Shown piece after piece: positions 38,395-50,700 of a DNA stretch of 64,000 bases. The notes under the pieces were generated by a model, which saw nothing but the letters and a program-made list of their open reading frames with translations, had not been told where the DNA came from and searched no databases. A program made the position numbers and the translations under genes. Every line of letters starts with the position of its first letter. Positions within the stretch are counted from its first letter, which is position 1. Source of the DNA: Carallia brachiata (lineage: Eukaryota > Streptophyta > Magnoliopsida > Malpighiales > Rhizophoraceae). The stretch spans positions 1,394,487 to 1,458,486 of the forward strand of contig JADCRB010000055.1 in the NCBI GenBank assembly GCA_021464245.1, given 5' to 3'.

Positions 38395-38613
38395 TGCGTA
38401 TTTATTATATTATTTAAGGTTTTTGTAGTCTGAGACCGTTTAGTATCCAGTCTAATAGGCTGACTAATTTGAACCGATCTGAACAGAACTTCAAAGGGTG
38501 ACAAAGATTTTCCAGCAAGTATTTAACGCAACTGTATTGTCAGGGACTCGAACTTGAGACCTTTGATTAAGCAGTGAACCCTTGACATCCGCACTAGCGC
38601 TGGCTGGTTTTAA
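38395..38613 (-). mobile_element. SINE-like element
   Basis: On the minus strand there is an A-box-like agcgctagtgcgg (about 38586-38599) and, about 30 bases on, a B box caagttcgagtccctg (about 38541-38557). The tail is not a clean poly(A), and no target duplication was seen, so the ends are approximate. Confidence 0.5.
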
Positions 38614-39875
38614 GATTTTTAATGACACCTAAAAAATACAAAAATTTACATATATAATGACTTGATTACATAACAACCCAATAAAAGATATACAGAATCT
38701 ACAATTCATCCAATGACTCATATACTGTTTTTTTTTTTAAATTCAATAAATTTTTTACTAAATTACGTCATATCAATATACGTTCAACTGCATTTCTTTT
38801 ATTATATTGCCACCAAATTTTTTACTGTATTATACTGTATAAGTTTTGGCGGAAAAAGAAAACTGCCGACAAATCCTCCTAGACGGATTGCATGCATCAT
38901 AACTAAAAAAGACAGCTACTTAATGCCAACATTTAACTTCCTAAAGGAAAGTCAAACCCCAGCAACAAATTAAGTGAAAGAGTAATGCAATACGAGCGTA
39001 TACATATAAATAAACAACAACATAACTTGACCTCTAATTAAATTAAATAGTGCATGAAAGTTCCTTCGGCATGTCAAAATAAAATTGTTTTATGTTAGCA
39101 GTTTAGCACACGCATTCTGCTTACGTCTAAGTCAATAATGAAAAACAAACATTGATGGTACTCCTAGACTTGGTCGGCACAGCGGGGGGAGTAATTAATT
39201 CCAAGTGTCTAATAAAATGTATTATTCTTATTGATAAATTTTATGTAAGAAAATTTCAACGTTGACTCTTTTTTGACATAATTTATTCATTATTTTACAC
39301 TATATAATAAGTGAAATTTATTTAAAATAAAAAATAATAAAATAAATTATTGCGTTGTAAAATTATAAATAAATTGAACTCATACAAAAATTGAGTAAAA
39401 ATAACAACCATCGTTTTACAAGTGGATCATATAAAACGTAATATGTATCGCAATTAAATCATGGAACATTTAATGATGAATTACGAGACTGATTGCTATA
39501 CAAAACAAAAGTTGTTAAAATTTCACATATATTGGTAGGCATTTGTTTGCATGTAGAACCCACAAATTCTTATATCTATTTCTGTAAAATTAATCAACAT
39601 TTCTTGATATGACAATGGTCAACCAGATACCAAACCGTAACTAGACTTTGTAACTTGTAAGCTTAGACGTGCAATGCAAAGGAAGAGAGAGTACGTAGAA
39701 GCAACGAGAGAATGATGCAGGGTGTAAATGATAAAATATCTCAATCATTCTCAATCATTGGAGATGTATTGATGTAAATGATAAATTTTTGAATGGGTCA
39801 AATATGAATTTTTTAAAATTGGGCTGGACCAACAATATTACTACTTGCTCTCTCCTAGAAGATACCTGCTGCTTA

Positions 39876-40351
39876 CACTGTGTTTGGATAAAATTCTTGA
39901 GGGAGAGGAAAGTGAGGGAGAGGAAAGTGGAGGAGAGGATCATTAGAGGAAGAGAATATTTTCTATCCTCTCTTGTGTTTGGAAAGAGGTGATGGGAGGG
40001 AGGAAAATTATAAATTCTTTTGTTTGGGAAATGGTGGAAAGTGGGGGAGGGAGAAAAATATAAAATATGTTGAAATAACAATTTTATCCTTCAATAAATT
40101 CTATTAAGATATTTGTTTACGTAAATTGTAATTTTAAAATTATGTAAGGGTAATTGAGTCATTTAATATAATTAGTATGAGAACTAACAACTTTCCTCCC
40201 ATTTTTTGGAGGATTGGTTTGTTGGAATAGGGAGGATAGAGAATTAGAAACTTTCTCCCCCACTTTTCAAATATTTTCCAAACACAATAATTTACCTTAA
40301 TTCTCTCACTTTCCTCTCCCTCCCCCCACTTTCCCCCTCCCAAACACAGTA
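39876..40351. mobile_element. Tourist-like (PIF/Harbinger) MITE
   Basis: Terminal inverted repeats CACTGTGTTTGG and CCAAACACAGTA are flanked on both sides by TTA (39873-39875 and 40352-40354). Inside, purine-rich (gagggagaggaaagtgaggg) and matching pyrimidine-rich arms extend the inversion. The 476-base length and TTA duplication fit Tourist-like MITEs. Confidence 0.85.
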
Positions 40352-40532
40352 TTAGAGTTTAGATGATGAATTGGGCCACCTGATAAAATCCCAAGAGACA
40401 TGGAAGATCTCTTCTTTTAATATATGTGTTTACTTTAATTACATATAACTCCTAACCCAAATTCATTTAACTCCAATAAAGAATTGAATCCTACACACCG
40501 ACCGTTAAGCCCTAAGCAAATAGTTAAAGAAG

Positions 40533-40562
40533 TTGACTAGTTAAGGCCTGCGTATATATATA
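40533..40562 (+). promoter_or_regulatory. Promoter elements of the aldo-keto reductase
   Basis: A TATA box (tatatatata, about 40553-40562) lies roughly 90 bases before the ATG. A W-box-like TTGACT occurs at 40533-40538. The leader between TATA and ATG is rich in GA. Confidence 0.55.
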
Positions 40563-40650
40563 GAAGCATTGGAAGTGGGGTGGAGGCATAATCAAACTGT
40601 GGAGAAAGAGATAGAGCTAAAGCAAAAGAAAGGGAGACAAAAAAAAAACA

Positions 40651-43253
40651 ATGAGGAGCATAGCTGAAGTACAATTGAATTGTGGCATTACTATGCCAGT
40701 GCTGGGACTGGGCACTTATTCCTTTGAGAATGATAGGGAAACAACAGAACAGGCCATCCATATGGCCCTTAAGGTACATTAATTAAATTATATATGCACA
40801 TTGGGGTATAATTTTTAATCTTTACTACGATAATTACTCATATTGTAGCTTGGTTATTTAAATTTTGTGAAAATCTTGTTCTCATAATTTCTTATAATTG
40901 CTTCAACTTCATTTTTTTTAGAAATGAAAGGAACATTATATTTCTAAAACTTTCATGTATCGATTGCATGCACTAGCAAATGATTACAGCTTATCCATTC
41001 AATCCAGCTGACCTACATCAATATCTAGTAGTAATATAATAGCTCCATGCAAATATAAGGTGCAAAGCCAATCACTTTTGTTGGACGTTGACATGCAATA
41101 TTGGATTCCATTGGCTGAACGAGTTCTTCAACTTGGGTTTTGGCCAGAGTTGCCAAATGCAAATTTTCCTTCAATAGTTGCAGCATACCTACTCTCATAT
41201 AATCATAATGCCCTCTACTTATATATGCTTAATGTTTTTCGTTGATATGCATGGATGTGACATTGTTTTTATTGCATGCAGATGGGTTACAGGCATTTCG
41301 ACACTGCAATGATATATGGTTCGGAGCCAGCTGTTGGAAATGCTCTAACAGAGGCAATTCTCAATCAAACAGTGGACAGAGAGGATGTCTTTGTTACATC
41401 TAAACTTTGGTGCAGTGATCATCATGACCCTGTTTCAGCACTCAAGCAAACTCTAAAGTAAGCAAGCACATTACGCGTCTACATATGTGCTTGAATCCCA
41501 TCTACTTCTTTCGCTCTTTCCTCTTCTTTTCTTCATTTATTATTGGAAAACTGAAGTCTTGATGACTTGGTCTTTCGAAATTCATGTCTCGGACTCTCGT
41601 GTCCGTACGTGACCTGTAGTAAGTTGCCTAAAATGTAAGAGCACCATTAAAAACACTTGTAGAAAATGAACGGTATAAACGATTGTTTATTTTTGTACTC
41701 TCATATTAGGGGACAATTTTGTCACTCTATAATAGGGCACATCTCTCACTCTATCCACTTTTCACATCTCTTAAATTTTTTTAAAAAGTTAAAAAAATTT
41801 ATAATTTAACTCACTTTCTTTTAATATAATTTACTTATAATCTTCTGTCATACAATAAATGATGTCTATTTAAAATAAAAAATATAATATAATAAACTTC
41901 TGTTGTATGAGATTATAAGTATGTTATACTAAAAAAAGATTACAAATAACAAGCACTGAAACTAAAACAATAAAGATACCCATTTCGTTAAAATTTCATC
42001 AAATTATTGCATTTTTACTAGTAAGTGGAAATGGTCATCCATTGATACTATTTTCGTCCAATAATCTTAAATTAAAAGTTGAATTTTTTTGAATGCTCTA
42101 CGAATCCAACTGGTACAATGGTGCTGCTATATCCAAATCTTAGGCAACGGTCTGCACGATCGCTGTAACTTTAAATGCATGTGTGTGAATCACCATTCTA
42201 ACCACGACTTTATACCACAAGATTTTAAGCGATCAAAAGGGAAAAACCACATCTATTGACCACGGCATTATATCTTGTGTAGTGGACCAAGTCCACGGAA
42301 TAAGCTATACGTAACAAAGGATAATAATTGATCCATTTCTGTTAGTGTAGACAGATCTAACGGTGATGATTTCTTGTTGATACAGTAACCTGGGTATGGA
42401 ACACTTGGACATGTATCTGGTGCACTGGCCACTAAAGCTGCAGCCTTGGGCCCGTTATCCTGTGCCCAATGAAGAAGACTTTGACCATTTGGACCTGGAG
42501 TCCACCTGGGCTGGTATGGAGACTTGCTTGGAATTGGGGCTGTGTAGGTGCATTGGCGTCAGCAATTTCTCCAGCAGGAAGATCCAATGGTTGTCTGATT
42601 TTGCTTCAGTGCCACCAGCAGTCAATCAGGTAATTATTTATTTTCTGAATTTTGCCCCTTATTTTTTTTTTTTTATATAGAACGGCCATTAATTACCAAA
42701 ATTCATAATTTGGTCTCTGAATTGTGTGGTACAGGTGGAAATGCATCCAATGTGGAGGCAAAGCAAGCTGCGAGGGGTATGTGCTGAGTACGACATCCAT
42801 GTCAGTGCATATTCACCGCTTGGAGGGCCTGGAAATTCCTGGGGTTCAACGGCTGTGGTTGACCACCCAATCATACAGTCCATTGCTCATAAGCACAAGG
42901 CTACTGCAGCCCAGGTGAAAAAAAAATTAAAAAACTTTCATTTCACGCACTAACTTAATAGAAAAGAAAAACTATAATTACATACAACCATGGATTATCA
43001 ATTAATGTCTAATCAAATTTTAAAGGTGGCTTTGAGTTGGGGATTATCAACGGGAGCAAGTGCGATTGTGAAGAGCTTCAACAAGAGAAGAATGACGGAA
43101 AACATAAGAGCCTTTGATCTTGAACTGGATGACCAGGATCTCCTTGCCATTGAGCAATTGGAGGAGTGGAAGATCATGAGAGGAGACTACTACACTAACA
43201 AGACAACTAGTCCGTACGGGACAGTTGAGGATCTTTGGGACGGTGAAATATGA
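40651..43253 (+). CDS. NADPH-dependent aldo-keto reductase (AKR4 group)
   Basis: This is a cytosolic-type reductase of carbonyl substrates. It resembles the plant AKR4 group that includes methylecgonone reductase, codeinone reductase and chalcone reductase; the substrate cannot be read from the sequence. Exons 40651-40773, 41282-41457, 42386-42629, 42735-42914 and 43026-43253 join in frame to 316 residues, the normal size. The start is [20 protein letters not shown]. The catalytic tetrad is complete: Asp48 and Tyr53 ([13 protein letters not shown]), Lys82 (TSKLW) and His113 (LVHWP). Barrel motifs [10 protein letters not shown] and [10 protein letters not shown] follow. The cofactor loop [14 protein letters not shown] carries the Lys and Arg used to hold NADPH. 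No frame break. It stands alone between SMC2 and SMC6, and no reductase cluster is visible. Confidence 0.93.
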
Positions 43254-44723
43254 ACCCAAGTAATCCAGCGACCAGCGTCCATTGCGCATCTGCAACTTGT
43301 TATTAACATCCGTAATATCCCATCTATGCAATTATCTTTTCCCTTCTATCCAACTTCATATCGTGTTGAGTTAATTCAAATTCGTTGCAGATTATGATTT
43401 AATGTTCAAGTAGAAATTCAATAGTTGAATTATGTTTGTAATAGTTCCACTATTGGATTAGGAATAGAAGTTATTAGTGTCTACTATATAAGTATGTAAT
43501 GTCTCAGCTTATTATCTATTTTGGTTTGGTTGGTGAGTGCACTAATTGAGAGATGATAATTAAATGTGTATTTCTCTCATTGTTGGCCGTATTACCAAAT
43601 TAATAAAAATGAGTTCGTATAATTAAGTTTTAATAGTAGAATCACAACTAATTTAACTGTAAATCTTGCAATGAAATCAAAATTAATCAGAATTTTAGAT
43701 GTAACAGTAGTATCAGAGAACTTTTGATTTTATACCTATCTCTTTTCTCCTTCCAATCCAATGTAAAATTTCATGAGATGGCTAACCGTGGACTGCATCC
43801 CACTAAAATTTTTGTTTCTTCTTTATCATCTGCATACAAGAGCCCATGAATCCTGCATATGGGCTTTTACCTGGAAGGACAGAAGCCTTTTCATATTACC
43901 CAATTATGGGCTAACGGCCCTTTACAACAAATACACGCACACGAACCTTGTAAGTGTAAAACGACCATCATCGGCCTCCCACCCTTGGGGTGGCCCCATT
44001 ACGAACACCATTCTAATTGTAACCTTTGTTTACGACTCATGACACTGATTCCTATCGCTTACATGCCCTGCATTTTTAGGTGCAACACCCTCGGCAATTT
44101 CCATGCGATTTTTCACTCGATCTCGAAGTTGTGGTATCCAGAAGAAGCTATACGTTGGAAGGTTGTCTACCTATAAACGAATAATACAACTACATGGCAA
44201 TCCACTCCCGAGGCTGTGGGGAGAACCAAGGGCCAATAAACAATTCTATTCGCCTAATAAATTCCAAATTGACCTATTAATGACTAAAAAAAACAAATAG
44301 AATCGCACAATTACACAACTCCCATTCATTAACCATTCGTGAGTCGAATATAATAAGGTTGATTCATTCGTAACAATTTGATTCGTAACCTGAGGATCAC
44401 CGAGTCACTGACGCATCGGATACCTTGAAATCCATAATTTAGACACAGGCCTTTATTATTATTATTATTTTTTGTCTTTTTATAATGCCTTATATATTCG
44501 TGGGATATGCTGATTCTTAATTGATCAATTCAAATGAACAAGAGACAGTTGACAAAAAAAATAGACTGGATTTACATCCATGCCGAAGTACAACAGCAAC
44601 AAAGCAACGAAAGTAAAAGATCCCATAAATACAAGATCGTTGTCGAGGAAATTTCATCCACCAACCTGAGCAAGCAAAATAAATACGTAGCACTTTAAGC
44701 AACAAAAAGTTGCAGATGGAAAA
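43254..44723. other. Intergenic region between convergent reductase and SMC6
   Basis: The two genes converge, so both 3' UTRs lie here. Open frames at 43773-44042, 43859-44176 and 44103-44300 overlap in different frames and look like chance. I see no element with clear ends. Confidence 0.5.
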
Positions 44724-47700
44724 TCAAGAGCGAGGAGCTGCCAACTGTTGCTTCTTGATCCGATTGTCTTGTATCACCGTACTGAATACACAGCAACAGG
44801 AAGTTAGAAATATTTGTCTCGGTACTTTTTTTTTTAATATATCGGAAAGAAAGTCAATACTCTAACACAACCTCACAACCATCAAAATATCTAAAGTAAA
44901 GAAAATGTGGGAACGTGAACTAATAACCTTGGATTCGTCTGAAAACGGAATAGGGATTGTTTGTTATGACAAGGAATCCCTTCCAAGTAAATGCTGGGAT
45001 TGTTAGCATAATATCACCATAGTGGCTCTCCACTTGTAACATGGAATGCAGGTAAGAAGATTTGAACTTGAGACCATGTGTCTAACTCATATAATCCCAA
45101 ATTTGTCCTTACCACTAGGCTAACCCTGGGTTGTTAGAATGGTACTTTACATGCACACCGGGCACAATACTCCAACATATAAGTGTAATTGACCTTTATT
45201 AGGATGGTACTTCAAATGTATACCAAGCACAACTGTACATCACATCTTTACCAAAATAAGATGAAACATGTGTCATATTCAGTCCAAATAAAAGATCTGT
45301 AAACCTGGAAAAGCATCTTAATAATCAATTTATTCTGAGGCATCTAAAAATGATGGAAATTTGCTAAAATGTCAATGTTTCCACCTGGGTTGAATGCATT
45401 AACCAATGACTGCAAACCAGTATTGCACAAGACACAAGGATACTAATCGGCGGAGGTCTACCAAAACTTCTATCCTCCATTTGTAACTCTGATGATCACA
45501 AGCAAACTAACAGCGAGTATAGTGATAACATCATGTAAAAAAACGAAGGAAAAGAAAAATATTAAGGGAGTGTTTGGTATATTTGCATTTCATTTTCAAA
45601 AATAAAGAGATAAGTGTTTGGTTAATTTTTTTGTATTGCTGTTTAATTTTGCTTATTTCCTTATATGACATCTTAAAAGCAGCTAATTGAAAAATAGTCC
45701 AAGGTTACTTTTTGCTACTGTTTGATTATTTTTCAGTTTTTAATGTTTATAATAATTTATATAGATTAAATTACCCTCAAAGAATATTTATACAACTTCA
45801 TTATTTTTTTACTTACCACATGAATATGATTTGTTAGTTGTTACTCAACTTCATCAATATTTATATAAATACAATATTTTTTTTCAACAATTTTTAAATA
45901 ATATTTTTTTCATTTTAAATTTTTATTAATATTGACACTTAAAAAAAATATTTCTAACATTATATTTTTTTTACTGTCTAATAAACATTAATAATTATTT
46001 TGAAAAATAAAAATTAAGCGAAAAAATATCAATATTATTTATATAATATTTATTATAAAAATAAAAAATTATTTAATAAAAATAATTTTGTTAATATGAT
46101 ATATTAATATAAATTAAATATCTAAATCAGTCATTTAATTATTCAATAGTAACAACAAGTACAAAATAACCAAACACTTGATTAATTTTTTCAGCAATCA
46201 GTAACTGATAACAATAATCAGCAATTAGCAATCAATAGCAGCAATCAGCAACAACAATATTTAACAAGTAAGCCAAACAGGCCCAAAGTCATGCAGCTGA
46301 CAGCATAAAAATCAACAAAGCAAATCATACGATCTTCATTTTAAGCACAAATTATAACCTGATATCGTGAGGGGTGATAAATATCCATTGAGATTGTCGT
46401 TTCAATGCAAACTCTACTAACGTTTCCAAGCTGATTTTCCGACTGACTGCATCCTGAATAGCCATTACAAACAAGAGAGCACATATTAGATACTACATGC
46501 TTGAATAGGACTCGCCTATCATATCTCAAGAGTTGTTCTGCAAACTGAACACTCAAACTATCAATGTGAAGTGACCAACTCCATACACCAAGTAAACGAA
46601 TTGCAGAAAACAGCCATGAAAAAAACTACATTGAACCCTGTGTGGGCAACTGCCCTCACCAGGCTCAAAAAGGAATTCTTTGAGTGTAAGTGAAATATTC
46701 CAGTGTTTCAAAATTTTTTGTTGGCACATGGTGTTTTCTAAAAATTGCCTTCACTGAAATGGAATGAAATGAAGTTAATTGACCTGAACTATCCAATGTA
46801 TACATATAGGGGAAGAAGCTTACCATAAATACATCAAACTCGTCCATTCCTCGGAATGGGACCTCTATCATCTTATGAAGAGCTAATGCAAAGCATAATG
46901 TGGAGAAAGAACGTTCACCACCTGATTAACAAGCAATTTGCAAAATAAATTTAGCAATTACTTTGGATCCTAAACTACACTTATCTTCCCAAATAAACCA
47001 CAAATGTTTATAAAAGAAGCCAATCAATGGGGAAAAAATATATCTATACATACATATGTACACACTAAAGTATGTGGATATCTTAAATTTTTATTTATTT
47101 ATTTATTTTTTGTGTGTTCTGATTATCCATATGATCTGCATCTGCAAGACTGCAACTAGCAGATCTCATTCATAATCTCAAAATTCCTTTGTTGTTTCTG
47201 AAAAAAGCGTGCACCAATGAAAAACAAAAAAAAGCAAGGTTGCGCACAAGTAAAAGAAAAGGAGAGAACCTGAAAGCCCTCTGGTGTCACGAACATGACT
47301 TTTGATGGATCTTGGGGCATCTTTACCTAAATGGGGAAACACATACCACACGGGTTAAGAGAAAGAACTTAGGCACCTTTTAGGTTTCCAAATACATTAC
47401 AGCAAAACATAAAGTACGCTTGTTAATTTAAGGTAACGCATGGAATCGCCTTATTCAATTGCTTACCCCCACACTAAGCGTCTTTTCTTCATAATCAACC
47501 TTGATGTTGCCAGAAACCCCTTTCCTTCCTAAATTGTCATTAAATCTGCTCACACAAAATAGCAATTTAGGAAATATTATTGAAAAGGAAATTTCAATCC
47601 TTGAAATTACAAAAAGAATATCAGACATTCCAAAACAAAAGGAAAGTAAAAAAATCATACTTCCAAGTTAGCTCCAATTTCAAATCATGTTTGTTTGCAT

Positions 47701-50700
47701 GAAACTTTTTCCACCGCAGATTTAAAGCATCCTGGCAAACCTGCAATCCATGTAAAGAAAAGAAGGGGTTGTTGCAGGTATACTTATAGGAAAAATATCT
47801 GTGAGCAGAAGAAATTCCCCAAGTGATCAATAAACAAAAAGGAAAAGAAAAAAAAAATTAGCACCCATAACACAGAATAAGTTAACATGAGGAAGCTTAT
47901 AGAAAATAAAAAAATAAATCAACAAGGGAGAAAGCAAAGGATCAGCAGCGAAGATATTCAGACACAAATACTGGACATTAATGCTCCTATATGGAAGATT
48001 CATTAAAGACAAGAACTAGGCCTTTTCTAAGATCAGCTCCTGTGAGCTTGAGAGCAGGTTACCCATGTAGCCTATGAGAAACCATTAATTGCAGTTTAAT
48101 CTTTGATTACAACATACTTTGCTTTTCGCGGAAACTATTTCTCTTTACTCCCAACTTTTATCTGGCTTCACAATCCGGCTTTTCCCTCATGCTTATTTTC
48201 TTCACAGTAAACAATTTTCTTTTTCCCAGCTTCAGATGCAATATTATGGACAGGCATAATGATCAATTTTGTCCAAAACGTTTTTGGGTTTATTACTTAT
48301 TGCCCATAACCTTTTTTTGTGTCAAATTATGCCCAACGCGTTACCTCCGTCAATCTAATACTGCCCACCATGCTATTTTTCTGTTAAATGTGCATATGTG
48401 GCTAATATCAGACTGACACATCAGATTAAAGTTGCCATGTTGTTGTGCCACATCATCAATATTTGCTGACGTGGCAGACAAATTTAATTTTCTTTCTAAT
48501 AATTGTTTTCTGATGTTTTAAAAAAAAAAAATGAAAAAATATGGCATACAGAAAATTAAATTTTTTTCCAAATATTTTTTAAAATTTTTTAACTATTGAA
48601 CAAAAATATTTTAAAAAATTGTCTCCCCTCCCTCCTTTCTCTCTCTTTCCTTTCTCTCTCCTCTCTCCTCCTTCCTCCACACTTCCATGTTCCAAATCGT
48701 GAAAAAAGAAACCATCTTCCTGAAATCAAAACTTATGATAAACTATCGTCAGTCGCCAGTTTTTGTGTGCAGTTTTATTCAGGGAAATGCTAGGGACAAA
48801 ACCACTACCCACAAACAAACAAATCTAGAAAGAGAAACAGGATGTATTTTCCCAATTTGTGGGATGGTTTTATAGGTTTTAGAAAGATGGTTTCTGTTTT
48901 CAAGATTTGGAACATGGAAGTGTGGAGGAAGGAGGAGAGAGAAAGGAAAGAGAGAAGGTGACGAGAGAGAAAGAAAGGAGGGAGAAGAAAGAGGCCAGGA
49001 GAGAGAGAGGAGAGATATAATCCTTTTTTTATTTTTTTGTTTAATTGTTAAAAAAAAAAAATATATTTAGAAGAAAATTTAATTTTCGGTATGCCAATAT
49101 TTTTTCATTTTTCTTTTCTTTTTTTCCTTTAATTGTTAAACAAATCAGAAAACAATTATTAAAAAGAAAATTAAATTTTCCTGCTACATCAGCAAATATT
49201 GAAGACGTTGCACCACGACGTAGCAACTTTTATCTGATGTGTCAGTCTAATATTTGCTATGTATGCACATCCAACGGAAAAGGTGCATGGTAGGTAGTAT
49301 TAGATTGATGGACATAACATGTTGGACATAATTTGACAAAAAAAGGTTATGGGCAATAAATAAGAAACCCAAAAATGTTTTGGGTAAAATTGATCATTAT
49401 GCCATTATAGAAAGACAAGACAACCTTATAAAGTGGACATCACGACCGTACAGAGAGTAGCTTTGAAGTGAAAATCGCAAACAAGATAACCCTAGTTTAC
49501 ACGGAGAAAATTAGGTGCCAACAAAACCATGAAATCACAAAGACAAAACAGGGGAGTGCCCCCTGGCCTTTTAATTTATGAAATAGCTCCATCGTGCCCA
49601 GCATTTTGCCAATATTTCTCTCCTCCTCCCTCTTTTCCCACTCTCTTTTATAGCCATTTACTTAAAACTTGGATAGGTTATAACAATACAAGGCATATAT
49701 GAGTAAGCTTTTCTAGCCTTTAGTACAAAGGATTTACAGATATTGATGATATAGCCACAAGATTGTGCAAATGGCTAAATCTCCAATAAAAAATGAGTTT
49801 AATTTGCCACCTTGCTAACCTAGATATGTCATGCGTAATTAAAATTACTCATCCATGTTTCTGGTTTTCTTCTTACCAGGGAAAAAAAGAAGCACACATA
49901 TGTATCAATCTAATAGTATTAATCTTCCAGTTTTTCTCTAATTAGATGTTTCTGCCATTACCGGCTCATGCGCATCTACATACAACCATTAACTTTCAAC
50001 ATTCTAAACTTTTATATGTATAGAAATACGCCCAACTAGTTACGTAATAAATGATACTAAAAATCAAGAAATAACTTTAGCTTAAACTAAAAGGTAGCTC
50101 AATATCATAGAGAGTCGCATAATATCATTGTAATTTGTTGCAATTAGATAAATTCAACATAATCACCAGATTTATATTATCCAGTAGTCTTTGATGCCTA
50201 TTCTGTTCATATGGCTTCTATCATTCTTTTCATTAAAATTAATTTAAGGACATTATTTTGGTGAACACTTTTCATTATATTTTCACAACTTCAGCCCACT
50301 TAACCAAAATTCTAGCTCTACCAATACTCTAACACACACCCAAAAACAAAAAAAAAGGTATCCGCCTCATGCCAATGATAATGCCCAGCAACCTCACACA
50401 AAAGACAAGATAATCAAAACCAACCTTCCCAGAAGTAAAGCTCTCTGATGCAAGAATGGGCAACATGGACATTGGGTTCATACAAAATTCAGAAATAAGA
50501 TTGCGGCAAAACCAAATAAAGCAAGTAGAAACCATTACCTTCAATTTTTCTCGAAAAGATTTGTAAGCTTTCTGTTTTCTTTGTATCTTGCGCCCCTTTT
50601 TCTCATACAGCATCCTCAGGTCATCAATAGATTCAGAATACCTGGTACAAATGATTAAAGTAGTAGATTTTTGGCATAAAATTGAAATTTGGATGTTGTT

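Larger units (their letters stand above)
33163..40650. other. Large AT-rich gene-free region between SMC2 and the aldo-keto reductase
   Basis: No gene is supported in these 7.5 kb. Inside are a hAT MITE (34077-34600), a SINE-like element (38395-38613), a Tourist-like MITE (39876-40351) and a short direct repeat (tactattatat.atttgaaa at about 35893 and 35952). Long stretches at 35300-36780 and 37080-38000 are very AT-rich without visible structure. The right end holds the reductase promoter. Confidence 0.6.

Noticed and set aside
48596..49293. Open frames in the arms of the foldback element
   Set aside because: They occur on both strands because the arms are inverted copies with CT- and GA-rich tracts; no transposase motif is visible.
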